Positions 52,073 through 61,500 of a stretch of DNA of 64,000 nt are shown here, one piece after another. Where the stretch lies: the NCBI RefSeq assembly GCF_027257155.1, contig NZ_JAPWDU010000005.1:310001-374000 (forward strand), written 5' to 3'. Source of the stretch: Cerasicoccus sp. TK19100. GTDB lineage: Bacteria > Verrucomicrobiota > Verrucomicrobiia > Opitutales > Cerasicoccaceae. The notes beneath the pieces are model-generated. The model had not been told where the DNA came from and did no database searches. It saw only the letters and a list, made by a program, of their open reading frames with translations. Each line of letters opens with the position of its first letter. Position 1 is the first letter of the stretch. A program made the position numbers and the translations under genes.

Positions 52073-54451
52073 GTGGAAGAAGCTACCATATTGCGCGATT
52101 TGACTCTGGTCGTCGGCGTTGCTGCAGTCGTAACCGTTGTATTTCATTTACTGCGGCTACCGGTCATCCTGGGCTACCTGCTGGCGGGCTTGATCATCGG
52201 GCCGAGCTTGCCTGAGCTGCCAAATCTCAAGGACGCCTCAGTCATCAACCAGCTCAGTGAGCTGGGCGTAGTCTTCCTGATGTTTACCATCGGCCTCGGC
52301 TTCGATTTGGGGCGTGTGCAACGGGTCTTTTGGCCGGCTTTGCTGGCGGTGTCCCTGCAAACGGCGCTCGCGTTCTTCATCGGAATGCTTTGTGCGCCGC
52401 TGGTCGGCTATACGCAGATTGAAGGCATTTTCCTGGGCGCAGTGTTGACCAATTCCGCTTCCATGGTCTGCCTGCGGCTGCTGCGTGACCAAAACCGCCT
52501 TAACAGCGTGGAGGCGCAGCTCGCGATCGGCTTGCTCGTCTTTGAAGACATCGTGGCCGTGCTGCTGCTGGTGATTCTGGGCGGGGTCTCCGTATCCGGG
52601 CACATCGATTTCGGGCAGGCACCGTTTGTGATCATTGGCGTGGCGATCTTCGTGGTCGCGGTGTATTTCTTTGGGCGTATGGCGGCGGCCAAGCTGACCA
52701 CGGTGCTCAAGCGGGCGGGCAGCGTGGAGTTAATCACGCTGGTCTCCGTAGCGCTGGTGTTGGCCGTCGGCTGGCTGGCAAGCGAGCTCAAGCTCTCCGT
52801 GGCGCTGGGGGCGTTTTTGGCGGGGGCAATCCTCGCGCAGAGTAATCTCTCCAAGGAGATCGAGCGTGTCACCGAGCCGCTGCGTGATCTCTTCTGCGCC
52901 GTCTTCTTCGTGGCGATCGGTATGCTGATCAACCCCACGTGGATCTGGAACAACCTTTTTGCCGTGATCGGCATTGCGCTGCTGGTCGTGGTGGGAAAAT
53001 TACTGGCGTGCTGGCTGGGCTTTTTCCTGGGAGGCGCTCAGCCCGAGGTCGGTTTCCGCGCCTCGCTGCCCAAGGCTAGCGTCGGGGAATTCGGCTTCAT
53101 CCTCGCGGCAATGGGCTTTAGCCAGGGCATCACGGGTGACGGCCTGACTAGCATGACTGTTGGGCTGGCGATCACGACTTACCTGATCATGCCAGTGGTC
53201 AATGCCAAGCCCGACAAGCTTTTCCATGCGCTCGCCAACCGCTGTCCCGACGTGCTCAAGCGCGCGACGCGCATCTATGCGAGCATGCTCGACGCGGTGG
53301 GGCGCTACATTGGACGCAGCGCATTTGCCCGCCTGGCCCGGCGCCCATTGCTGCAGGTGGTCTTCTACTTTTTGGTGCTCAATTCCATCATCGCCAGCGC
53401 CTACATTGGCTCGCATTTGCTGGAAAATTGGGCCGAGATTCGCGGCTTCGAGGACATCACGCAGCTCGGCGTGTGGATTGTGGCTGCGGGGCTTTGTTTG
53501 CCGTTTTTGACCGCGATTCTACGCAATTTAGACGTGCTGATCCTGCTCGTGACCGATGCGGTGATTGGCGAATCCCGCGACCGCCAGACCTTGCTCGGCG
53601 GCATGAAAAACCTGTTCCACACGCTGCTGCTTTGCGTGGTGCTGGTGCTCTTCGGGGGGCTCTATTTATCGGCGGCGTCTTACTTTTTCCCCTCCGGCAT
53701 TACGCTGATTATCTTCCTGTTGTTGTGCGGAGTGGCTCTGGTCCTGTTCTGGCGATCAATCAACCAGGTAAACAGCCGCATCGAGTTCCTCTTCTACCAA
53801 AGCTTCCAGCAGCACTCGCGCGAGAGTGATGAGCAGGCCCGCGAGACCGCGCTCAAAGAAATCGCCGGGCGCAACCCATGGGAGGCGCAGATCACCGAGC
53901 ACGAGTTGTCCATCGACTCCGTCGCCTGCGGCAAAGAGCTCAAGCAGCTCAAACTGCGATCCGAAACCGGTGCTCAGGTAATTGCCATTTCGCGCGGCGG
54001 GATGACCCGCTTTGACCCGTCACCACACATCCCGCTCTTTCCCGGCGACCATGTGATTCTCTACGGCGAGAGTGAACAGGTAAGCGCGGCCATCCGCATG
54101 CTTGAAGCAAAGCGCAAGGTCGATCCCGCCAGCACCGACCCGCACGAATTCCGTATTGAAAAGACCTACATCGGCGGGCATTCCGACCTGGTCGGCCGGA
54201 CACTCGCCACCGCTCAATTACGCAAAGAATACAGCATCACGGTGCTCGGCATTCAGCGTGGCAAAAAGCGAATTGTCTCACCGCCAGCCGACGAGCTGAT
54301 CCAACTGGGGGATATCCTGCTGGTCGCTGGCCGCAGTGACGCCGTGGCGGCCTTCATGGCGACCCATCAGCCGGAAGACCTCGGCGAGGTCACGCCAGCT
54401 GAAGTCATCGTGGATCAGGAGCCGCCTCAGGATGAGCGATTTAAGCCATAG
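52073..54451 (+). CDS. Kef-type cation:proton antiporter with TrkA-C domains
   Basis: 792 residues with a GTG start (GTG GAA GAA) giving the usual ILRDLTLVVGVAAVVTVVFHLLRLPVILGYLLAG opening of the CPA2 family. About 12 helices cover 1-395, with ASMVCLRLLRDQNRLNS and LVFEDIVAVLLLVILGG as the conserved core. A second group of about 4 helices (430-570) is followed by two TrkA-C-like regulatory domains (about 605-690 and 705-780). It exchanges K+ or Na+ for protons. Unlike KefB/KefC it has no complete TrkA-N nucleotide-binding domain. It sits between the hydroxylase and OlsF-like genes. Confidence 0.9.
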   Translation: MEEATILRDLTLVVGVAAVVTVVFHLLRLPVILGYLLAGLIIGPSLPELPNLKDASVINQLSELGVVFLMFTIGLGFDLGRVQRVFWPALLAVSLQTALAFFIGMLCAPLVGYTQIEGIFLGAVLTNSASMVCLRLLRDQNRLNSVEAQLAIGLLVFEDIVAVLLLVILGGVSVSGHIDFGQAPFVIIGVAIFVVAVYFFGRMAAAKLTTVLKRAGSVELITLVSVALVLAVGWLASELKLSVALGAFLAGAILAQSNLSKEIERVTEPLRDLFCAVFFVAIGMLINPTWIWNNLFAVIGIALLVVVGKLLACWLGFFLGGAQPEVGFRASLPKASVGEFGFILAAMGFSQGITGDGLTSMTVGLAITTYLIMPVVNAKPDKLFHALANRCPDVLKRATRIYASMLDAVGRYIGRSAFARLARRPLLQVVFYFLVLNSIIASAYIGSHLLENWAEIRGFEDITQLGVWIVAAGLCLPFLTAILRNLDVLILLVTDAVIGESRDRQTLLGGMKNLFHTLLLCVVLVLFGGLYLSAASYFFPSGITLIIFLLLCGVALVLFWRSINQVNSRIEFLFYQSFQQHSRESDEQARETALKEIAGRNPWEAQITEHELSIDSVACGKELKQLKLRSETGAQVIAISRGGMTRFDPSPHIPLFPGDHVILYGESEQVSAAIRMLEAKRKVDPASTDPHEFRIEKTYIGGHSDLVGRTLATAQLRKEYSITVLGIQRGKKRIVSPPADELIQLGDILLVAGRSDAVAAFMATHQPEDLGEVTPAEVIVDQEPPQDERFKP

Positions 54452-54597
54452 TGGAACTCATCGGGTTTTTAATCTACCCGCTTTAAAACACTTTCGGCGC
54501 TAGCCGAGACGGGGTGGTTCTCCACGTCTGAGTGAGACTTCCCACCGTGCTTTTCTTGCTTGTGGCAGCATGGGGGATTAGTAGTGTTTAATGGTTT

Positions 54598-56421
54598 ATG
54601 CCGTCCGAATCGCCTAAACCGCTGATTGATGTCCGGGAGTCTCTTTCGGGCTGGCAGCTCAAGCTGTATGAGCTGGGTGGCAAACCGCTGAACGACTTTC
54701 TGGGCATTTCCGCGCTCAATATGTATTACCAGCGGGTGGTGGATGACCACTCGACGATCAACTTCTACGAGCGCGCCCTGCGGTCGCTGAATGTCGCCTA
54801 TGAAGTCAGCGAGGAAGACTTGGCCAAAATCCCCCGCGAGGGCCCCACGCTCGTCGTGAGTAACCATCCCTTCGGCATGGTTGATGGCGTCGTTTTTGGC
54901 GCGCTGCTGACGAGCCTGCGTGACGACGCCAAGCTGCTCGCGAATTACCTGCTCACCAAGATGAGCGAGATCCAGCCGTGGATGATCGCCGTGGACCCCT
55001 TTGGTGGTCCGGAGGCGGCGCGTAGTAATTTTGCCGCGCTTAAGGAGACGATGCGTCACATCAAGGACGGCGGCTGCATTGGCACGTTCCCCTCGGGCAC
55101 GGTGTCGCACTGGCAGTGGAAAACACGGCAGATCACCGACCCGCTCTGGCTGGACAATACCGCGCGCATCATCCACAAGTCGCAGCCGACCGTGGTGCCG
55201 CTTTACTTTGAGGGGCGAAACAGCCTCGCATTTCAAATCGCCGGCATGGTCCACCCGCTGCTGCGCACCGCTTCACTCACGCGTGAGTTGTCCCGCCAGG
55301 CCAACAGCGTCGTGCGCCTGCGTATTGGCCAGCCGCTGACCTACCGGCAGCTCAAGGACTTCCCCTCGCATCAAGCGCTGATGGATTTCCTGCGCTTAAA
55401 AACCTATTTACTGGCCAAGCGCGAGGGTGAAGAAAAGCCGCGCCGCTTCTCCTTCCCGCGTTTGCCCAAGCGCGAGACGCCAATGAAGGAGGTCGACCCA
55501 TCCACTGCACCCGAAGTGCTGGCGGCGGAGATTGACGGCCTGCCCGAAGATCGCTTGCTCACCGAGCACGGCGATTTCAAAGTTTATTGGGCGCACGCCG
55601 AGGAAATCCCTGAAGTGCTCGAAGAGCTCGGCCGTCTGCGCGAACGCACCTTCCGTGTGGTGGGCGAGGGGACTGGTGAGTCTACTGACCTCGACCGCTA
55701 CGATCTGCATTACCGTCACCTTTTTATGTGGGACGCCAAGGCGCAGGCCATCGTTGGTTCTTACCGCATCGGTTTGGTCGACGAGATATTGCTCACCCGT
55801 GGCCGACAGGGGCTTTACACAGCATCGCTGTTTAACTTCAAGCAGGAGTTCTTCGAAAAGCTGGGCCCGGCGCTGGAGGTGGGCCGCTCGTTCATTGCGG
55901 TGGACTACCAGAAAAAGCACGCCTCGCTCTCCATGATTTGGCGCGGTCTGGGCCTGTTTGTGGTTCGCCACCCGCAATATCGGACACTCTTTGGCCCGGT
56001 GAGTATCAGCCAGGAATACAACGCTGTTTCCAAGGACCTGATGGTGAAGTTTCTCAAGAAGAACAAACTCCACCACGAGCTGGCCAACTACGTATCCGCC
56101 AAGCATCCGCCGCGGGGTAAAAAACTCGGTGCCAGCGAGAATCAGGCCATGCTTTCCTCAGTGCGCAGCATCGACGACGTCTCCGCGCTAATCTCCGAAA
56201 TCGAAATTGACCAGAAGGGCGTCCCCGTTCTGCTCAAGCACTATCTGAAGCTCAACGGCACGCTGCTATCCTTTAACGTCGACCCCGACTTCGGCAACTG
56301 CCTGGACGGTCTGATCCTGGTCGACTTCACCAAGTCCGACCAGCGCCTCCTCAAGAACTATCTCACCCCCGAAGGCCTCCGCAGCTTCCTGGAATACCAT
56401 TCGGTCGAGGCGCTGATTTAG
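54598..56421 (+). CDS. olsF: Bifunctional acyltransferase, OlsF-like ornithine-lipid synthase
   Basis: 607 residues. The N-terminal half (about 55-290) is a PlsC-like acyltransferase with VVSNHPFGMVDGVVFG (H90 and D96, the H-x5-D variant), PFGGPEAARSN and IGTFPSGTVSHW. The C-terminal half (about 320-600) is a GNAT-type acyltransferase resembling OlsB: LGRLRERTFRVVGEGTG, GSYRIGL, ALEVGRSFIAVDYQKKHASL and FGPVSISQEYN. This order matches OlsF of Serratia, in which the C-terminal part N-acylates ornithine and the N-terminal part adds the ester-linked acyl chain. The product would be a phosphorus-free membrane lipid. The gene symbol rests on domain order only. Confidence 0.8.
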   Translation: MPSESPKPLIDVRESLSGWQLKLYELGGKPLNDFLGISALNMYYQRVVDDHSTINFYERALRSLNVAYEVSEEDLAKIPREGPTLVVSNHPFGMVDGVVFGALLTSLRDDAKLLANYLLTKMSEIQPWMIAVDPFGGPEAARSNFAALKETMRHIKDGGCIGTFPSGTVSHWQWKTRQITDPLWLDNTARIIHKSQPTVVPLYFEGRNSLAFQIAGMVHPLLRTASLTRELSRQANSVVRLRIGQPLTYRQLKDFPSHQALMDFLRLKTYLLAKREGEEKPRRFSFPRLPKRETPMKEVDPSTAPEVLAAEIDGLPEDRLLTEHGDFKVYWAHAEEIPEVLEELGRLRERTFRVVGEGTGESTDLDRYDLHYRHLFMWDAKAQAIVGSYRIGLVDEILLTRGRQGLYTASLFNFKQEFFEKLGPALEVGRSFIAVDYQKKHASLSMIWRGLGLFVVRHPQYRTLFGPVSISQEYNAVSKDLMVKFLKKNKLHHELANYVSAKHPPRGKKLGASENQAMLSSVRSIDDVSALISEIEIDQKGVPVLLKHYLKLNGTLLSFNVDPDFGNCLDGLILVDFTKSDQRLLKNYLTPEGLRSFLEYHSVEALI

Positions 56422-56679
56422 ACCAGGGGTGCCACTTTACCCGCGGGGCAACCTCATGGCTTCGATCGCTGATTGAACGCGGCATGAGCGTTGGTTCGCT
56501 GTTCGGATAAGGAATCGATTCCCATTTCTTGACCGACAAAAGCAGGCTTGGTTCGGGCGATTCTTGTCGAACGATTTCACTAACATCGTCTCCACTATCC
56601 GTTGAACAGGTATGCGGGTGGCCTATGCTCAGGTCTAATCATGGCCATACTTCAATGTCGCTTTCACGGCAGTGGACAT

Positions 56680-57405
56680 ATGCCCGAATACTTTATGACC
56701 AAGCAAAGCCAGCACCCAATAAGCATTCTATTCATTGGCGACAGCATCACTGATTGCGATCGGCGGACGCAGCACCAGCCATTGGGCAATGGATATGTGA
56801 AATTAATCGATGACATGTTCAAAGTCCATCACCCGGAATGCCAGGTTAAGATCATCAATCGTGGCTTGGGCGGCAACACCATGGACGACTTGCGATCACG
56901 CTGGACTGACCATGTGTTGTGCGAAGAGCCGGATTGGATTGTGTTGAAGGTTGGCATCAATGACTGCAACCGCCATGTGACGGACTCAGCGGCTAATCCA
57001 CTGCAAAGCCCGGAGCAATACGCCGAAATCCTGGATCATTTGATGGGGTATACGCGCCAGGCGCTACCCGATGCCAAGGTGCTGATCGTTTCTCCATTCT
57101 ACATCAGTCAGGACATGGATTTACCGGGATCATACCGGGCGAGAATTCGAAAAACGTTAGACGCGTACATTGAAGCCAATGAAGTTGCGGCGAAAAAATT
57201 TCACACAGAGTACTTAAATTTGAATGCGGCCTTCCTCACGCTTTCGAAATACTATAAGCCTTGTTACTTGGCGGAAGACGCGGTCCATCCGAATTCGACT
57301 GGGACTCTTTTTATTGCGACAAAATTATATAAAATACTGGAATCCGCTTTAGGTTTGGTTGAGCTAGAGCATCATTCCGTTGAGCTAAAAACCGTCGATC
57401 TTTGA
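56680..57405 (+). CDS. SGNH/GDSL hydrolase
   Basis: 241 residues from the ATG at 56680; ATGs at 56641 and 56695 are alternatives. Block I is ISILFIGDSITDCDRR with the nucleophile Ser, block II the Gly in INRGLGGNTMDDL, block III VLKVGINDCN, and block V the Asp-x-x-His of EDAVHPNSTGT. No signal peptide is evident, so it acts in the cytoplasm, or the start is misjudged. Such enzymes remove acetyl or other acyl groups from sugars, which would suit the glycan-degradation theme. Confidence 0.88.
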   Translation: MPEYFMTKQSQHPISILFIGDSITDCDRRTQHQPLGNGYVKLIDDMFKVHHPECQVKIINRGLGGNTMDDLRSRWTDHVLCEEPDWIVLKVGINDCNRHVTDSAANPLQSPEQYAEILDHLMGYTRQALPDAKVLIVSPFYISQDMDLPGSYRARIRKTLDAYIEANEVAAKKFHTEYLNLNAAFLTLSKYYKPCYLAEDAVHPNSTGTLFIATKLYKILESALGLVELEHHSVELKTVDL

Positions 57406-57455
57406 GCGTAAAGTGTGGGATAAGCGAACTTCACTTACGCCATAGAAGATAACAT

Positions 57456-57486
57456 AAAAAGGTCGGCCCTAAGCAGGACCGACCTT
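57456..57486. terminator. Intrinsic terminator between convergent genes
   Basis: An 11-base stem (57459-57469 with 57476-57486), loop of 6, with an A5 run on the left that gives a T-run for minus-strand transcripts. It fits best as the terminator of the PEP-CTERM gene and can also stop the esterase transcript. Confidence 0.85.
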
Positions 57487-57508
57487 CATTGTTCAGGCAA
57501 AGTTTCTA

Positions 57509-58408
57509 TTACGCTTGGCGTTTGCGACGGCGCAGCATCATTAAGCCAAGGGATACGGCTCCGAGCGCCATCGCAGTCGTGGACGGCTCTGGAACAGCAG
57601 CTACCGTAATGGAGCCCGATCCGCCATCCTGGAAGATCGAATCGTAGGTCGAGTTGAGCGTTGCATAAGAATACGTGCCTTCGCTCAACGTATCACCCGC
57701 AATCGTTAAGGCTGAGAAGGTCAGGCTTTGATCCAGAACAAAAGTCGTGCCAGAGGCGATATTCAGTCCACCCGCGGAGGTGAAATCATTATCGAAGTTC
57801 AAGCGGCCCAGATTTAGATTCACGTTTCCAGTATACGAGCTTGCATCCAGTGCGCTTAAGTTTGCCCGACTGCCGCTGCCGGCGCTGCCAGCGCCCACGA
57901 TAATGTCGGAGGAGCCCAAAAGTGTGTCCACATTCAGGCGCACACGACGGAAATCATTAGTGCCCAAATCGAGCGCTCCGTTGAGCGTCAAGGCCGTTAC
58001 ATTCAGACCACCACCCAGGGTGTTATCGAAATTATTGGTGCTCAGCGAAGAACCGCCGGCCTCGACATTGAGCGTGCCTACGGTTGAATCGATGGAGGCG
58101 TCGTGAAATGCAAGGAGGAGGGAGCCGCCGGATAGATTCAGGGAATTGCCGCCAAAGGTATCTTGCGTCGAAGGCGTGCGCAGAGTGAAGCCGTTGTTAA
58201 AGTAATCACCGTTAACATCAAAGCTGGTAAGCTGGCTGCCGCCTGCAGGGCTGTCATACCAGCTGTTGGTGCTGTTTACTGTCTCCCAATTATTAGGACT
58301 AAACTGGTTTTGCTGCAGAAAGTAATCAACGGCATTGGCGGAAGGGAAGCTGCTTGCCACTACGCCAAGGATCGCGAGGGATGGTATCTTTTGTAGCATC
58401 GTTTTCAT
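57509..58408 (-). CDS. PEP-CTERM sorting domain protein
   Basis: 299 residues from the ATG at 58408, which opens a signal peptide (ending SSFPSANA). The body is a Gly/Ser/Asn/Leu-rich repetitive beta-structure (NSLNLSGGSLLLAFHD, LNVTALTLNGALDLGTND, NLNLGRLNFDNDF) like autotransporter beta-helices. The C-terminus is VPEPSTTAMALGAVSLGLMMLRRRKRQA, a full PEP-CTERM signal with motif, hydrophobic helix and basic tail. The exosortase at 49494 is the likely processing enzyme. The protein would be exported and attached at or released from the cell surface. Confidence 0.93.
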   Translation of the reverse strand: MKTMLQKIPSLAILGVVASSFPSANAVDYFLQQNQFSPNNWETVNSTNSWYDSPAGGSQLTSFDVNGDYFNNGFTLRTPSTQDTFGGNSLNLSGGSLLLAFHDASIDSTVGTLNVEAGGSSLSTNNFDNTLGGGLNVTALTLNGALDLGTNDFRRVRLNVDTLLGSSDIIVGAGSAGSGSRANLSALDASSYTGNVNLNLGRLNFDNDFTSAGGLNIASGTTFVLDQSLTFSALTIAGDTLSEGTYSYATLNSTYDSIFQDGGSGSITVAAVPEPSTTAMALGAVSLGLMMLRRRKRQA

Positions 58409-58588
58409 GTTAGGGGGTCTGTTGAGTATGAGGTGAATATGGCGCTTCAAATTAGAGCTGAGCATCATATGTATGAATTGAAACCTATATTTTAGGGCCT
58501 CATTCAACAAGCATGCCAGTGGTGTAATCGTTCACCAACAAGTGGCAGCTATCGCTGCGTGACGTATGAGCGGAGAAGTCGTAACTTC

Positions 58589-61500
58589 TTATTGCGCGAT
58601 TGGCCCAACCAGCGTTAGAACCCCGAACTGAGAAGGCTCCCAGACGGGATCAAGGCCTCGGCCCCAGAGTATTCGCGCAGTGCGGCCGTCGCCGTCATTA
58701 TCGGCTAAGGATATGCTTAATCCCATGCGCGCGCCAAGCTGTGGCGTCAGTCCGCCTAATTCGGTCCACGGGAATTTAGCCTCGTATGTGGTGCGATTTC
58801 CTTCCCGCTTGATGGCGACTTCGTAGGCCGAAGAATCTTTTGCCAGATGACCGCTCATAAGCCCACCGGAAAATTGCTCTGGCCGATAAAGAGTGAACTT
58901 ACCGCTGCCGCCGCCGGGCGATGCCGCGCTCAAATAATAAGCAAAGGCGCGGTCGTTGCTTTTGACGCCCAGACGAGAAGGCTGAAACGCTAAAGTCAGG
59001 GAATCGCTATTGATGGTTTCATTGCCAGTGTTCGGAACCACAGACTGATCATCCACAATATCAGCCGCAAAATACAGCGCCTCATTATCCCACTGGAAAT
59101 ACGCCACCCCGCTCAAGTTTTCCGGGGTCCATTGATAATCGTCCGCATCGACCTTGAGTTGGTTCACTGCGAGCAAAGGGATAGGGTTACCCTGCGGCCA
59201 GTCATTCAATTTTCCATCCACCTGTGGCGCGCTGCTGGCTTCATGAGCTTCGGTTGCGTAGTCCGAGCCTTCATACAGCGTTACCCGAACATTATCAACG
59301 AGCATGGAGCCTCCTTCTTTGCTCGGATTCACGACAGGGCTAAAATCAACCTTGAGCGTATCCGCAGGCGCCTCGCCCTGATAGCTTAGCAACAGCCAGG
59401 AATCTGAGTCGGATGGCGTCTGGAAAACATGCGGTATGTATAGCGTCTTCTGTTTTCCGTCTGCCAGGTGGTAGGTGATATTCGACCCGCCTTGTTGAAC
59501 ATTTTTCGGGTGCGCCCACATCGTATAGAGGAATGGACGCCCCGACGGCAGATCGATGCTTTGGCTTGCCGTAAGCCAGCCTTCGTTAGCTGATTGTAAA
59601 TTTAACCACTGCTTACCAGTCCCCAATGAATCGTTGGATGGCGCCTTGCCGCCTTCGCCCAATACCGACCACCCCGCGCGGCCGACTTCAGCAGATTCGA
59701 AGCCTGAATCCGATAGCAGGTTGTCGAGCGATTCCGGTTCAATCCACGATACGATAAAGGGCTTCTCAACTGTCGGTAGCTGGGCGCCTGGAAAACGGAT
59801 CATTGCTTTCCACGCTTCCGAGCCGCTCTTTGGACGCTTATTGGAAGCCGCCACTTTCAGTTCCAATATTTGTTGCTCGCCCGCTGTCAGGTTTAGCTTC
59901 TTTGCCACAGTCTCCTTTGGTGCATCGTGTGCTTGAAGGACGAGCTCAATCGTGATTGATCGGTCATAGGGATTGTAGATCCGCAAGGGGACTAATAAAT
60001 CGCTTTGCGTTACAGCCGTTAGCTGAGGCAAAGGCTGGGGACGATCACCGCTGCCCACTTCCAGCACGATGTTTGCTTTAAGAGTATTTAAATTTCCGCC
60101 TTCGACGAATACCGGCATGTCACCCAGCGCCAGGGACAAGACGCCTTTCGTTGTGTTTATTTTCCGATCCCTGCCTTGATCGTCGGTCACTGTGACGACC
60201 GGCGCGCCGACCGGTAATTGGTATTGCCCCGGAATTCCGGGCGCAGACAGCACCAGAACCGCCTCTCCATCCTGATCAAACAGGTGGGCAACCGCGCCTT
60301 GACCGAAAAAGAACTGACCCAGTGGTTTCGACTGAGCCATCTTGGAAATAAAGACAGCTGCAGTCGTGGCATAGGGGCGCACCGTTGCCGAGTCCAACAG
60401 ATAGCTCCAATTGCCTGCGGGATCCGCATGTCCGCCAAACAAAGTAATTTGTTCGGCCCCGGCGCTCAGTTCGGCAGTCCAGCGGTCCATGATCCACTGC
60501 GACTGGCCGTCGTGTTGAATCATCTCAGTTAATGGCATTTGCCAAACGGAGTAGCCGAAGCTGGTTTCATTATCCCAGACTGCGACGCGGTCCTTTTCAC
60601 CGACTGCGGATAGATCGCTCTGCGCATCGCGAACGGCATCGTAATTCCCATAGTGCACGGGCAACACATCAATGTATTCCGCCACGCCTTGGTTGAGTAG
60701 GTCATTGCGAAAATTGCGCGGCCAGAGCCCACCCGCGAGCTGTATCTTCAATTTAGGATCCACGGCGTGCACGGCATTGGAGCCCGTCCGAACGAAGTCA
60801 ATATAGTTGCCGACAGGGTCTTCGACCAAGTCACCCGGAACAATTTCGTTCTGCCATTCCCAGCCCCAAATTTGTCCGCCCCAGCGTTGGCTGAGCGTTT
60901 GCACGGTTGTAGTCAAACCTTCATGGTCGAAGCCATAGGGGACATAGGGCACGTTACGCGCGTCGCCAGTCTGCACCCAGGCAGGCGGATACACCAGGCA
61001 AAGCCATGGCGTGATGTCATGCTCGACATTCGTTCGGAGGATTGCATCCCAACCATCAGTGTTCCAGCGATCGCGACCCGGGCGCACCTCGCTCCAGGAA
61101 AAGAAATGCCGCACCCAGCTAAAGCCCAAGCGACGCGCGATTTCGTTTTCCGCATCGGTCCGCACATTGGTTACGCCGAACTTTGTCTGGGTATCCGCAA
61201 TTTCTTTTACCAAATCTGGAATGCGCGCAAAAACCATCTCACGCTCACCCCAATCTTCGATCATGGTCTTCAAGACAAACGTGCCGCGTTCTTCAATCGG
61301 CAAAGTGATTGAAGTCGATTGCCCGATCGGCGCCGGACGGAACTCTACGACGCCAGACTGGGTGCGCCCATCCACATTGGTGATGGTATAGCTTAAGCGG
61401 CGGTCTTTCTCTGTCGTGGTGCCCTTTCGAGATTGGACTTCAATGATGACCGGCTCATCGTAGGTGAAAAGATTCCCTGCCTTGCTGGTGGTCAGGTCGT

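Noticed and set aside
54469-55254. 261-codon open frame on the minus strand
   Set aside because: Antisense to the N-terminal acyltransferase domain of the OlsF-like gene; no motif, Arg/His-rich shadow composition.
58574-58589. Hairpin AGAAGT-CGTA-ACTTCT at the end of the large secreted hydrolase gene
   Set aside because: It is short, overlaps the stop codon and lacks a T-tract in the direction of transcription, so it is not called a terminator.
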